Below are positions 8,614 to 16,990 of a stretch of 45,322 nt of DNA, piece by piece. The number at the start of each line of letters is the position of its first letter. Within the stretch, counting starts at the first letter, position 1. The notes below the pieces were generated by a model. It saw only the letters and a program-made list of their open reading frames with translations. It was not told where the DNA came from and made no database searches. Where the stretch lies: NCBI GenBank assembly GCA_030824555.1, contig JAVBXK010000096.1, positions 1-45,322 on the forward strand, written 5' to 3'. Made by a program: the position numbers and the translations under genes. The DNA comes from a bacterium (GTDB taxonomy: Bacteria > Pseudomonadota > Gammaproteobacteria > Burkholderiales > Burkholderiaceae_C).

Positions 8614-9642
8614 TCACTTGAGGTACTGGGCACCGATGGCGCGTGCCTGGCGAATCAAGGCCGCACCGTCCAGGCCTTTGGGGGCCACTTCCTTGGCCCA
8701 CTCCTGTTCGACATGGGCTGATGCCTTGCGGATGGCTTCGTAGTCTTCGGGCTTGATGACCAGGGTCTTGTTGCCCGCAGCGGTGGTTGTTTTGCGTGCT
8801 TCCACCGTGGCGGCGTCCCAGGCTTTGCCAGCCAGTTCGACCAGCGACATGCCGCTGTTTTTGTCGATCACGGCCTTCAACTCAGGGTTCAGGTTGTCGT
8901 ACTTTTGCTTGTTCATCAGCATGACCAGCGGGTTCATGGTGAAGCCCGGCAGGTTGGCAGGGCCTTCCATGTGGTACTTGGCCACTTCTTCCAGCTTGAC
9001 GGCGGGCACCAGCTCCCAGGTGGCCACGGCTCCGTCGACCACACCCTTGCTGATGGCTTCAGTGATTTGGGCGGGAGGCATGTTGACGGGTGAACCACCC
9101 AGTGCAGTCACCAGTTTGGCGGCTGCACGCGACGAACTGCGCAACTTGACGCCCTTGAAGGTGTCCAGCCCCAACAAGGGCTTGGCGGAAGTGCTGAAGA
9201 TCACACCGCTGCCGCTGAACATCGCCAGCATCTTGTAGTCGGCGTAGTCCTTGGTGCCCACCTTGGTGTAGTACTCCCACATGGCTTTGCTGCCTGCCAG
9301 GCCGCCGGGCGGCAGCACGAAGGGTTGCTCAAGTGCCTCGGTGTAGGGGAAGCGGCCGGTGGAGTAGCTGGGCGACGTCCAGATGATGTCGGCCACGCCG
9401 TTTTTGACTTGGTCTACCAGCTGCGGTGGTGTGCCACCCAGTTGCATGGCGGGGTAAATCTGGCATTTGAGTTTGTTGCCCGAATCGGTGGCGAGCTTGG
9501 CGCACCAAGGCTCCAGCACGTTCTTCTGGTAGCTGGAGGTGGGGGGCAGGAAGTGCGAGACCTTCAGGGTCACTTCCTGGGCCATCAGGCCGGACGTGCC
9601 CAGGCCAAAGGCCAAAACCGCGAGAAAGGTTGGATTGCGCAT
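8614..9642 (-). CDS. dctP: TRAP transporter periplasmic substrate-binding protein (DctP)
   Basis: DctP binds the solute in the periplasm and delivers it to DctQM. The 342-aa precursor has a hydrophobic signal peptide ending LMAQE, with cleavage likely after Ala21. The mature part begins VTLKVSHFLPPTS, typical of the DctP family, and includes KGVKLRSSSR, where the family arginine for substrate carboxylate binding is expected. It is the first gene of the leftward operon, with AAGGAG eight bases before the ATG. Its position directly before hpaG suggests import of 4-hydroxyphenylacetate or homoprotocatechuate, replacing the HpaX permease of enterics; this substrate is inferred from context. Confidence 0.92.
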   Translation of the reverse strand: MRNPTFLAVLAFGLGTSGLMAQEVTLKVSHFLPPTSSYQKNVLEPWCAKLATDSGNKLKCQIYPAMQLGGTPPQLVDQVKNGVADIIWTSPSYSTGRFPYTEALEQPFVLPPGGLAGSKAMWEYYTKVGTKDYADYKMLAMFSGSGVIFSTSAKPLLGLDTFKGVKLRSSSRAAAKLVTALGGSPVNMPPAQITEAISKGVVDGAVATWELVPAVKLEEVAKYHMEGPANLPGFTMNPLVMLMNKQKYDNLNPELKAVIDKNSGMSLVELAGKAWDAATVEARKTTTAAGNKTLVIKPEDYEAIRKASAHVEQEWAKEVAPKGLDGAALIRQARAIGAQYLK

Positions 9643-9667
9643 GAAGGAGTCTCCTTGTGGATTGAAT

Positions 9668-9706
9668 CACTAATATGTGCGTAATTTAATCGCTAATATA
9701 TTAGTG
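9668..9706. promoter_or_regulatory. Probable HpaR operator in the hpaR-dctP intergenic region
   Basis: CGCTAATATATTAGTG at 9691-9706 contains the perfect 12-bp palindrome CTAATATATTAG (9693-9704). A second partial copy, CACTAATAT, lies at 9668-9676. Sites of this size and composition suit MarR-family dimers. The position between divergent hpaR and dctP fits repression of the catabolic operon and possibly autoregulation. HpaR binding is inferred. Confidence 0.7.
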
Positions 9707-9826
9707 TGTCAACGCAAGGCGAAGGGCTGGCCATCAGTGTTTTCCCTAGGTGAGCCCGGTGTTGGATGGAGGTGACCGTGGGACGCCCGTTACAGTCCAC
9801 ACCGTTACCCTTCACCCCGATATCCC

Positions 9827-10339
9827 ATGACCAGCCCACTCAGGCACCGCAATTTGCCGCAGCTTCTGCTCCAGTCTCGCGAGGCGCTGATGCAGCGTTT
9901 CCGTCCCATGCTCAACGACCATGACGTGACCGAGCAGCAGTGGCGCATCCTGCGGGCCTTGCTGCAGGAAGACGGGCTGGAGCCCCGCCAGCTGTGCGAG
10001 CGTTGCCTGATTTCCAGCCCCAGCATCACGGGGGTGCTGGCGCGCATGGCAGAAGCAGGCCTCATTGACCGCGAGCGGATGGGCCATGACCAGCGCCGGG
10101 TCAAGGTGACGCTGACCCAGCAGGCACGGGCCATCGGAAAGCGCATGGCCCCAGTCATCGAACGGCAATATGCCGACCTGGAGGCGCTGGTGGGTGTGCA
10201 GGCGCTGCAGCAGGTCTACGACGTGCTCGACACCCTGCTGCAACGGCTGGAGTCAGGCCAGCCTGTCGACGGTGCCCAGTTGCCCGCGGCCCCCGCACCG
10301 GTGGCCGGAAAACCCAGCCGCCCACGTAAAAGCGCCTGA
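9827..10339 (+). CDS. hpaR: HpaR, MarR-family repressor of the homoprotocatechuate operon
   Basis: HpaR is a dimeric winged-helix repressor released by pathway aromatics such as 4-hydroxyphenylacetate or homoprotocatechuate. The 170-aa protein begins HRNLPQLLLQSREALMQRFRP, characteristic of the HpaR subgroup, and has a MarR-type winged helix (about 30-100) with LCERCLISSPSITGVLARM as helix-turn-helix and GHDQRRVKVTLT as wing. A Pro/Ala-rich tail of about 25 residues follows the dimerisation helices. It is divergent from the TRAP-hpa operon across a 184-nt region holding the palindromic operator. The ribosome site is weak. No other regulator gene is near. Confidence 0.93.
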   Translation: MTSPLRHRNLPQLLLQSREALMQRFRPMLNDHDVTEQQWRILRALLQEDGLEPRQLCERCLISSPSITGVLARMAEAGLIDRERMGHDQRRVKVTLTQQARAIGKRMAPVIERQYADLEALVGVQALQQVYDVLDTLLQRLESGQPVDGAQLPAAPAPVAGKPSRPRKSA

Positions 10340-10406
10340 GCAGTTGGCCTGTCTGCGTCCATGCGGACTGGCCACTGCTGGGAGCCGCGCCGTTGACAAT
10401 ACGGCC

Positions 10407-11381
10407 ATGACATCCGATCACTCCCATCACCCCCACGCAGGGCATGACCATGCGGCTGGCCACAGCCACAGCCATCACCACGCTCCCGCCAACTTCAACA
10501 TGGCGTTTGCTATCGGCATTGCGCTGAACCTGGGGTTTGTTGCTGTGGAGGCGTTTTACGGTTGGCGCATCAATTCGCTGGCCTTGTTGGCGGACGCCGG
10601 TCACAACCTGAGCGACGTGGCCGGGCTGGTGCTGGCCTGGGGCGGTGCGCTGGCGGGCAAACTTCGACCCGATGCGCGCCACACCTACGGCTGGCAGCGT
10701 GCCAGCATCCTGGCGGCTTTTTTCAATGCCCTGCTGCTGTTGGTGGCCATGGGGGCTTTGGCCTGGGAAGCAGTGGGACGTCTGGGCACACCCGAGGCCA
10801 CACAGGGCTGGACCATCATGGCGGTGGCCGGGGTGGGCATCGTTGTCAACACCGCCACGGCGTTGCTGTTCATGCGTGGCGCCCATGGTGACCTGAACAT
10901 ACGCGGTGCGTTTTTGCACATGGCAGCAGATGCGCTGGTGTCGCTGGGTGTGGTGGTGGGCGGTGCGCTGGTGTTGTGGCAAGGCTGGCTGTGGATAGAT
11001 CCGGTCATGAGCCTGGCCATTGCCGTGGTCATCGTGGTGGGCACCTGGGACCTGTTCAAACAGTCACTTCACCTGTTGTTTGATGGCGTGCCAGACAGGG
11101 TGGATTTGCCAGCCGTGCGCCAGGTGTTGCTGGCCTTGCCCGGCGTGACCGAGGTGCACGACTTGCACGTGTGGGCCATGGGCACTTCCAGAACTGCCCT
11201 CACGGCTCATCTGGTGCTGGCAGATGCGGCAGTGGACACAGGCACCGTCCTGGCCAAAGCCGAACATGAATTGCATGAACACTTTGACATCGCCCACGTC
11301 ACCTTGCAGCTGGAGCCGCCATCGCATGCAGCGCATTGCGCCTTGCGGGGCGAGCACGGTTGCGGGTTTGAGCCTGCCTGA
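10407..11381 (+). CDS. Cation diffusion facilitator, CzcD/ZitB-type zinc exporter
   Basis: This 324-aa inner-membrane antiporter probably exports Zn2+, and perhaps Co2+ or Cd2+, in exchange for protons. The first 25 residues contain eleven histidines, a metal-binding tail common in the Zn-CDF group. Six membrane helices follow. LLADAGHNLSDVAGLV (His66, Asp70) and FLHMAADALVSLGVV carry the His/Asp pairs of the transport site, and a cytoplasmic domain (from about 220) includes VHDLHVWAMG. An open frame extends upstream to 10170 but overlaps hpaR, so the ATG before the His-rich tail is chosen. A TTGACAAT element lies just before the start, hinting at a very short leader. It converges with the antiporter gene. 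Confidence 0.92.
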   Translation: MTSDHSHHPHAGHDHAAGHSHSHHHAPANFNMAFAIGIALNLGFVAVEAFYGWRINSLALLADAGHNLSDVAGLVLAWGGALAGKLRPDARHTYGWQRASILAAFFNALLLLVAMGALAWEAVGRLGTPEATQGWTIMAVAGVGIVVNTATALLFMRGAHGDLNIRGAFLHMAADALVSLGVVVGGALVLWQGWLWIDPVMSLAIAVVIVVGTWDLFKQSLHLLFDGVPDRVDLPAVRQVLLALPGVTEVHDLHVWAMGTSRTALTAHLVLADAAVDTGTVLAKAEHELHEHFDIAHVTLQLEPPSHAAHCALRGEHGCGFEPA

Positions 11382-11432
11382 CCCTGGCTGCTGCTTGGCA
11401 GAGCGCGTTCAGGCGCTTGGAAGGATGACCAT

Positions 11433-12692
11433 TCAAAGCAGTTGAAATGCCACGATGGCCACCAATGTGGGCAGCGCCGCTGCGGCCAGCAGACCCAGCG
11501 GGTGAATGGTGCTGTCGGCAAAGTGCCCTTTCAGCAGCGCCGCCCCGGCCGGGTTGGGGGCGTTGGCAATCAGCGTCAGGCCACCACCTGTGACAGCGCC
11601 GGCCACCAGCGCCTGTTGGAACGCGGGGCTGAGCCCTTCTACCAGCGAGCCCAGGTAGGTGAGTGCCGCGTTGTCTGTCAGCGCCGTGAGGGCAGTGGCG
11701 CCGTAGAACACCGCTTCCGCATTCATTGACAGCAGCACCGGCTGCAGCCACCACTGTTGCACCCCACCCAGTACCACCAGACCCGCGAGAAAGAACGCCA
11801 CCAGCAATGCCTCGCGCAGGATGAGCGGGCTCTGGTGCCGCTGGTACGCCGTGGTGAACCCCAGGAAAAACAGGAACAGCCCCATGTAGACCACGGTGTA
11901 GTGCGCAAACACCACCACGCCCAGCAAAAACAGCAGGTGCACGCCCACCACACTCCACGGCACTGGGGCGTCGTCTGTGGTGTGCGGTGGGGCCAGGCCG
12001 CTCAGCTCGCGCCAGCCAAATGCCGTGACGGCGGTGGCATTGGCCAGCACGGCCAGCGCGGCCTTCCAGCCGAAGGTGGTCATCATGAACCAGGTGTCCC
12101 AGTTCCATTTGGTCGCCACCATCAGCACCGGTGGGGCCGCAAAATTGGTCAGCGTGCCGCCGATGGATATGTTGACAAACAGCACCCCCAGCGTGGCGTA
12201 CTTCAACCGGGCGGACACGGCCTGGGAAAACAACAGGTCACGCAGCATCAGCGCGGCCAGTGTCATGGCGGCAGGTTCGGTGATGAACGAACCCAGCAAG
12301 GGCACGAACGCCAGCAACAGAAAGTACATGCCGGTGCTGCGCTGCATGGGCAGCAGGCGGGCCAGGACACGCACCAGGTCGCCAGCCACCTGCAAAATGG
12401 GTCGCGTGCCAGCCACCACCATGATGGCAAACACGAACAGGGGTTCTGTGAAGTCGCGCGACTCCAGGTAGCCCACGGCTGCCTGCTTGCCGCCGAGTGC
12501 AAACATGCACACCACCAACACCATGGCCCAGAAGCCGAACACCACCTCCACCTCGCCCAGCAAATGCCACAAACCGGCGTGCCTGGGCTGCGAGTGAGCC
12601 AGTCGTTCGAAAACCTGGGTGGAAAACGTGTGCAGCACGGCAATGCCGAACAGTGCCGCACCGATGATTTGCAAGGCTGTGGGGTCGTTCAA
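11433..12692 (-). CDS. Putative Na+/H+ antiporter family membrane protein
   Basis: This 419-aa polytopic membrane protein resembles the family annotated as putative Na+/H+ antiporters (formerly a DUF, PF07399 as I recall). About eleven to twelve hydrophobic segments are visible. Conserved-looking motifs are GSFITEPAAMTLAAL near residue 135, NISIGGTLTNFAAPPVLM near 180, and ALTDNAALTYLGSLV near 345; paired half-helix motifs of this kind are typical of the ion transporter superfamily. The start is a TTG at 12692 with AGGA upstream; no later Met fits before the first helix. It is divergent from the thiolase gene. Ion specificity cannot be read from the sequence. Confidence 0.72.
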   Translation of the reverse strand: MNDPTALQIIGAALFGIAVLHTFSTQVFERLAHSQPRHAGLWHLLGEVEVVFGFWAMVLVVCMFALGGKQAAVGYLESRDFTEPLFVFAIMVVAGTRPILQVAGDLVRVLARLLPMQRSTGMYFLLLAFVPLLGSFITEPAAMTLAALMLRDLLFSQAVSARLKYATLGVLFVNISIGGTLTNFAAPPVLMVATKWNWDTWFMMTTFGWKAALAVLANATAVTAFGWRELSGLAPPHTTDDAPVPWSVVGVHLLFLLGVVVFAHYTVVYMGLFLFFLGFTTAYQRHQSPLILREALLVAFFLAGLVVLGGVQQWWLQPVLLSMNAEAVFYGATALTALTDNAALTYLGSLVEGLSPAFQQALVAGAVTGGGLTLIANAPNPAGAALLKGHFADSTIHPLGLLAAAALPTLVAIVAFQLL

Positions 12693-12788
12693 TGGAGTGT
12701 GTCCTGTGGTTCGGGCTGATTTTCACACCAGTTGGCTTCACCCCGACGTGACAGGGGCAGCCCTTACACCTGTGCTGCCAGTGCCAAA

Positions 12789-14012
12789 ATGAACGCGATG
12801 AAACCGATGGAGACCACCGCTATGGCCGCTTCCGTGTGTGTTGTCGGCGTGGGCATGACGGCCTTCGCCAAACCCGGTGCACATGCACCTTACCCCGACA
12901 TGGCCGCGCAAGCGGTCAACAATGCACTGGCCGATGCCGGACTGGTGTATGCCGACATGCAGCAGGCGTATGCGGGCTATGTCTACGGCGACTCCACCGC
13001 AGGCCAGCGCGCTTTGTATGGCGTGGGCATGACCGGCGTGCCCATTTTCAACGTCAACAACAACTGTGCAACGGGCTCCACCGCACTGTTCCTGGCACGC
13101 CAGGCCGTGGCCAGCGGTGCGGCCGACTGTGTGCTGGCGCTGGGTTTCGAGCACATGAACCCCGGCGCGCTGGGTACCGTGTTCAAAGACCGCCCGTCGC
13201 CATTCGACCTGTTTGACCAGGCCACCGCCGAGCTGGTGGGGCGTGACGACATTGCGCTGGCACTGCGCTACTTTGGCGGGGCAGGGCTGGCGCACATGCA
13301 GCAATACGGCACCCGGCTGGAAACGTTTGCGGCCATCCGCGCCAAGGCCAGCCGCCACGCGGCCAACAACCCATTGGCCTTGCTGCGCAAGGTGCTGACC
13401 ACCGAAGACGTGATGGCCGCCCCCATGCTGTGGGACGGTGTGATGACCCGCCTCATGGCCTGCCCGCCCACCTGCGGTGCGGCCGCAGCCGTGGTGTGCA
13501 GCGAGGCGTTTGCGCACCGACGCGGGCTGGACGCGTCGGTCCGCATCCGCGCCCAGGCCATGACCACCGACACGGCTGCAACCTTCGAGGCCCGTGACAT
13601 GCGCGAGGTGGTGGGCTTTTCAATGGCCCGCGATGCCGCCCGCCAGGTGTACGAGCAGGGCGGTGTGGGGCCGCAAGACCTGGACGTGGTGGAGCTGCAC
13701 GACTGTTTTGCCCACAACGAACTGCTCAGCTACGAAGCCCTGGGCCTGTGCCCCCTGGGCGGTGCCGAACGCTTCGTGATGGACAGCGACAACACCTACG
13801 GCGGTGCCGTGGTCACCAACCCGTCGGGTGGGCTGCTCAGCAAAGGCCACCCGCTGGGGGCCACCGGACTGGCGCAGTGCACCGAGCTGGTCCAGCAACT
13901 GCGTGGCACGGCAGGCGTGCGCCAGGTGCCCCATGCGCGTCTGGCGTTGCAGCACAACCTGGGGTTGGGCGGTGCATGCGTGGTCACGCTGTACGAGCAC
14001 CTGGGCAAGTGA
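12789..14012 (+). CDS. Thiolase-family protein, SCP-x/acetyl-CoA acetyltransferase type
   Basis: This cytoplasmic thiolase-fold enzyme should cleave or condense acyl-CoA chains. From the start used here it has 407 aa with catalytic Cys93 in NNNCATGST, His304 in VELHDCFAHNE (the SCP-x subgroup form) and His354 in SKGHPLGATG. The VCVVGVGMTAFAKPG opening and lack of the classical C-terminal CxGG also indicate the SCP-x/non-specific lipid-transfer thiolase group rather than FadA or PhaA. In-frame ATGs at 12789, 12798, 12807 and 12822 all remain possible starts and no clear Shine-Dalgarno sequence separates them. No partner dehydrogenase or DUF35 (OB-fold) gene lies alongside, so the pathway is unknown. 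Confidence 0.87.
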   Translation: MNAMKPMETTAMAASVCVVGVGMTAFAKPGAHAPYPDMAAQAVNNALADAGLVYADMQQAYAGYVYGDSTAGQRALYGVGMTGVPIFNVNNNCATGSTALFLARQAVASGAADCVLALGFEHMNPGALGTVFKDRPSPFDLFDQATAELVGRDDIALALRYFGGAGLAHMQQYGTRLETFAAIRAKASRHAANNPLALLRKVLTTEDVMAAPMLWDGVMTRLMACPPTCGAAAAVVCSEAFAHRRGLDASVRIRAQAMTTDTAATFEARDMREVVGFSMARDAARQVYEQGGVGPQDLDVVELHDCFAHNELLSYEALGLCPLGGAERFVMDSDNTYGGAVVTNPSGGLLSKGHPLGATGLAQCTELVQQLRGTAGVRQVPHARLALQHNLGLGGACVVTLYEHLGK

Positions 14013-14056
14013 GCGTGCTCATCGTGCCCAGGCGTTGATGCCCGCCGGGCAAGGGC

Positions 14057-15016
14057 TCAGTGCACCTGTTTTGGCACGGTGGCGTGGTCCAGGTCGGGCT
14101 TTTGCCACGGGTCCAGGTGGGTCATGAGGTTGAGCACGCGGTGGTGCTTCATGACGCGGTTGCGTGCTTCCACGGTGATGTCGTGGGCCTGCTCGACGGT
14201 CAGCGTGGCCAGTACCTCCAGGTGGGCATCGACCACGATCATGTCGCCCATCTTGCGGGTGCGCACGTCGTGCACGCCGTTCACACCGGGTGTGTCCAGC
14301 AGGGTTTGCTGGATGGCGGCCACCTCTACCTCGTCCACGGCGCGGTCCATCAGGTCGTGCATGGCTTCCCAGGTGAACTCCCAGCCCATTTTTGTGACCA
14401 TGAAGCCGACGATCAGTGCCGCAATGGGGTCCAGAATGGGGTAGCCAGCCAGGTTGCCCACGATGCCCAACCCCACCACCAGCGACGAAGCCGCGTCTGA
14501 GCGGGCATGCCAGGCATTGGCCACCAGCATGCTCGACTTCACCCGCTTGGCCACTGACAGCATGTAGCGAAACAGCAGCTCCTTGGATACCAGTGCCACC
14601 CCGGCCACCCAAAGCGCGGCCATGTGCACCTGCTCCACCGTTTGCGGCGACTCCAGTTTGCGGAATGCCGCCCACAGCATGCCCGCCCCCACGGCCAGCA
14701 ACAGCAGTCCCAGCACCAGTGACGCACCGGTTTCAAACCGCTGGTGGCCATATGGGTGATCGTCGTCAGCGTCTTTTTTGCTGTGGTGCCCGGCCAGCAG
14801 CACCACGAAATCGGCCACCAGGTCTGACAGCGAATGGATGCCGTCTGCCACCAGCGCCTGAGATTTGGCCATCACACCTACCACGATCTGTACAGTGGTC
14901 AGCACCAGGTTGACCCACACGCTTACCCAGGTGCTGCGCGAGGCTGCGGCCGCCCGTTCAGCGGGCGTGTGCTCGGGGTCTTCTGTGTCGTCGTGGAGGT
15001 CGGCGTTGGGGTTCAT
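14057..15016 (-). CDS. Cation diffusion facilitator, FieF/MMT1-like exporter
   Basis: This second CDF transporter (319 aa) belongs to the FieF/YiiP-like branch that exports Fe2+, Mn2+ or Zn2+. It lacks a His-rich tail. Visible motifs are LVADGIHSLSDLVADFVV in helix 2 (Asp/His/Asp metal site), DDDHPYGHQRFETGAS in the following loop, ANAWHARSDAASSLVV in helix 5, and a C-terminal domain with GDMIVVDAHLEV. It is transcribed away from the thiolase, with which it converges, and is preceded by a 276-nt leader region containing several perfect hairpins. Which metal it handles cannot be decided from sequence. Confidence 0.9.
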   Translation of the reverse strand: MNPNADLHDDTEDPEHTPAERAAAASRSTWVSVWVNLVLTTVQIVVGVMAKSQALVADGIHSLSDLVADFVVLLAGHHSKKDADDDHPYGHQRFETGASLVLGLLLLAVGAGMLWAAFRKLESPQTVEQVHMAALWVAGVALVSKELLFRYMLSVAKRVKSSMLVANAWHARSDAASSLVVGLGIVGNLAGYPILDPIAALIVGFMVTKMGWEFTWEAMHDLMDRAVDEVEVAAIQQTLLDTPGVNGVHDVRTRKMGDMIVVDAHLEVLATLTVEQAHDITVEARNRVMKHHRVLNLMTHLDPWQKPDLDHATVPKQVH

Positions 15017-15039
15017 GTGTCTGGCAGTGTGGTGGCCCG

Positions 15040-15080
15040 CACCCTCTGAGAGGGTGTGAGCGGCTCAATTCAGTTGAGCC
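15040..15080 (-). promoter_or_regulatory. Tandem perfect hairpins in the leader of the FieF-like gene
   Basis: CACCCTC/GAGGGTG (15040-15056, 7-bp stem, 3-nt loop) and GGCTCAA/TTGAGCC (15062-15080, 7-bp stem, 5-nt loop) lie side by side 24 nt upstream of the start codon. They could shape the mRNA leader. No run of T follows, so they do not look like a plain terminator. I could not match them to a named riboswitch. Confidence 0.45.
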
Positions 15081-15111
15081 AGTGATGGTAACCACGCCAT
15101 GTGAATGTGGG

Positions 15112-15128
15112 CTGAACAGACACTGAAC
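15112..15128. promoter_or_regulatory. CTGAAC direct repeat, 11-nt period
   Basis: CTGAAC occurs at 15112-15117 and 15123-15128, so the copies are on the same helix face. This arrangement is typical of OmpR/PhoB-type response-regulator sites. It lies about 100 nt upstream of the FieF-like CDF start. A role is inferred from geometry only. Confidence 0.3.
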
Positions 15129-15181
15129 AACCTTTGAATGAAGCTTGAAGGGCGGTTGACGACGGACGCAGAACATTTGCA

Positions 15182-15198
15182 TCAGGCCAGTGGCCTGA
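15182..15198. repeat. Short perfect inverted repeat downstream of the chemotaxis gene
   Basis: TCAGGCC-AGT-GGCCTGA is a 7-bp stem with a 3-nt loop, about 95 nt past the chemotaxis-gene stop on its strand. No T-run follows, so an intrinsic terminator is not supported. Confidence 0.4.
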
Positions 15199-15232
15199 AG
15201 AGGCGGGAGCCTTACTTGGCCATATTAAGAAT

Positions 15233-15275
15233 AAAAATGGCATCTGCCGCTTTCACTCATTAAATAGTTTGCTAT
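15233..15275 (-). repeat. Dispersed repeat copy 2 (TAGCnn-N16-AAGCG family)
   Basis: On the minus strand TAGCAA (15274-15269) is followed after exactly 16 nt by AAGCG (15252-15248) and then GCAGATGCCATTTTT. It starts about 20 nt after the chemotaxis-gene stop, in the same orientation as that gene, so the T-rich end falls where a transcript end could be. Confidence 0.7.
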
Positions 15276-15292
15276 TGAAGTGATATATCTAC

Positions 15293-16858
15293 TCATCCGT
15301 GTGGTGACAGTTTGAATGCGTTCACCGCGCCCACCAGCTCGGTTGACATGGCGCTCAGGGCCGTTGCCGAAGCCGCCATTTCTTCCACCAGCGCAGCGTT
15401 TTGTTGCGTCACCTGATCGATGTGGCCAATGGCCTCGACCACCTGCGACACGCCCAAGTGCTGCTCGCTGCTGGACGTGCTGATTTCCGCCACGATGTCG
15501 GTCACCCGGCGGATGCTGCTCACCACTTCGGTCATGGTGCTGCCCGCTTCACCCACCAGCACGGTGCCCCGGCCCACGCGCGACACGCTGTCGTCAATCA
15601 GGGTTTTGATTTCTTTGGCTGCACCGGCGCTGCGTTGCGCCAGCGAACGCACTTCCGATGCCACCACGGCAAAACCCCGGCCGGCCTCGCCCGCACGGGC
15701 CGCTTCCACCGCAGCATTCAGCGCGAGGATGTTGGTCTGGAAGGCAATGCCGTCGATCACCCCGATGATTTCCGCGATGCGACGCGACGACTCGTTGATG
15801 CCTTTCATGGTTTCCACCACCTGATCGACCACCTCGCCGCCTTTGGTGGCCACGGCTGCGGCGCTTTGTGCCAGTTTGTTGGCCTGTTGGGCGCTGTCTG
15901 CGCTTTGCTTGACCGCATCGCTCAGGTGCTCCATGGACGCCACGGTTTCCTCCAGGGCGGCTGCCTGGCTTTCCGTGCGGGCCGTCAGGTCCATGTTGCC
16001 GTTGGCAATTTCGGCACTGGCGCTGGCCACCTGGTCGGAGCTGCGGCGCACCTGGGTCACCAACGCAGCCAGTTTGTCGCGCATGGTTTGCAGCTCATTC
16101 AGCAGGCTGCCGTCGTTGTGGGCGTGGGTCCGAATCTGCACGCCCAGGTCGCCGGAGGCAATCTGTTCCGTCACCTGGGCCGCATACGCAGGCTCGCCAC
16201 CCAGTTGCACCAACAAACTGCTGGAAATGATCCGGCCAATGAGCAGCAAGCCCAAGCCCAAGGCAACCACACCTGCGCCCAAGAAATAAACCTGGCGCCT
16301 GACGATGGCGTTCACGTCGTCCACATACACGCCAGAGCCCACGATCCAGCCCCAGGGCGCAAACCCTTTCACGAACGATACTTTGGGCTGCGGCGTGTCG
16401 CTGCCGGGTTTGGGCCAGTCGTATTCGACCGTGCCCTGACCCTGCGCGTTCACGACCTTGACGAACTCGTGGAAGATGGACTTGCCATTGCCGTCTTTGA
16501 GCGTGTTCAGGTCGGTGCCGTCGAGTTTGGGGTTGGCTGCGTGCATGACCATGATGGAGTTCATGTCGTTCACCCAGAAGTACTCGGTGCCACTGTAGCG
16601 CAGTGCCTTCAGTGCGGCCAAGGCGCGCTGCTTGCCCTCGGCTTCGGGGATGCTGCCCTTGCTTGCCAGCTCATGGTTGTGCGCGATCAGCGCGTGGGCC
16701 ACCTCGACCGTTTGCTGCACCGCGCGTTGTCGCTCTGCGTGAATGACTTTGGCTTCTGCCAGCAAAAAGGTGGTTGCCATGGCCAGCAACCCCACCAAGG
16801 ATGCGCCGGTGAGTAACCACAGGCGGCGCGACATGCTCATTGAATTCAGAAACGTCAT
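15293..16858 (-). CDS. Methyl-accepting chemotaxis protein with single-Cache sensor
   Basis: This is an inner-membrane chemoreceptor of 521 aa. Helix 1 (about 11-33) anchors a periplasmic sCache_2-type domain (about 35-190) with [18 protein letters not shown] and the [13 protein letters not shown] strand typical of that fold. Helix 2 (about 190-210), a HAMP segment and the cytoplasmic signalling coiled coil follow; the hairpin tip is near 365-405 ([20 protein letters not shown], then [15 protein letters not shown]). No C-terminal CheR-binding pentapeptide is present (the end is KLSPHG). A strong GGAGG precedes the start. GTCAC-GGCT-GTGAC at 16894-16907 lies in the upstream region, but I cannot assign it. 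The ligand is unknown; small organic acids are common for sCache receptors. Confidence 0.95.
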   Translation of the reverse strand: MTFLNSMSMSRRLWLLTGASLVGLLAMATTFLLAEAKVIHAERQRAVQQTVEVAHALIAHNHELASKGSIPEAEGKQRALAALKALRYSGTEYFWVNDMNSIMVMHAANPKLDGTDLNTLKDGNGKSIFHEFVKVVNAQGQGTVEYDWPKPGSDTPQPKVSFVKGFAPWGWIVGSGVYVDDVNAIVRRQVYFLGAGVVALGLGLLLIGRIISSSLLVQLGGEPAYAAQVTEQIASGDLGVQIRTHAHNDGSLLNELQTMRDKLAALVTQVRRSSDQVASASAEIANGNMDLTARTESQAAALEETVASMEHLSDAVKQSADSAQQANKLAQSAAAVATKGGEVVDQVVETMKGINESSRRIAEIIGVIDGIAFQTNILALNAAVEAARAGEAGRGFAVVASEVRSLAQRSAGAAKEIKTLIDDSVSRVGRGTVLVGEAGSTMTEVVSSIRRVTDIVAEISTSSSEQHLGVSQVVEAIGHIDQVTQQNAALVEEMAASATALSAMSTELVGAVNAFKLSPHG

Positions 16859-16990
16859 GGATGCCTCCGGTCAGCAGAAGGGGTATTCCAAATGTCACGG
16901 CTGTGACTTCAATGCATTGTGCGCACACCCCTGGGGGTTTACCCATCAGGCGCGGACTATCTTTATCGCGGTTGACCCACGTCAAAGGAT

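Noticed and set aside
9644-9656. AAGGAG-T-CTCCTT palindrome at the dctP ribosome site
   Set aside because: A one-base loop cannot fold into a hairpin, and the AAGGAG half is simply the Shine-Dalgarno sequence; a protein site remains possible but unsupported.
15017-15292. yybP-ykoY or NiCo metal riboswitch before the FieF-like gene
   Set aside because: I could not find the conserved loops of either class; only generic hairpins are visible.
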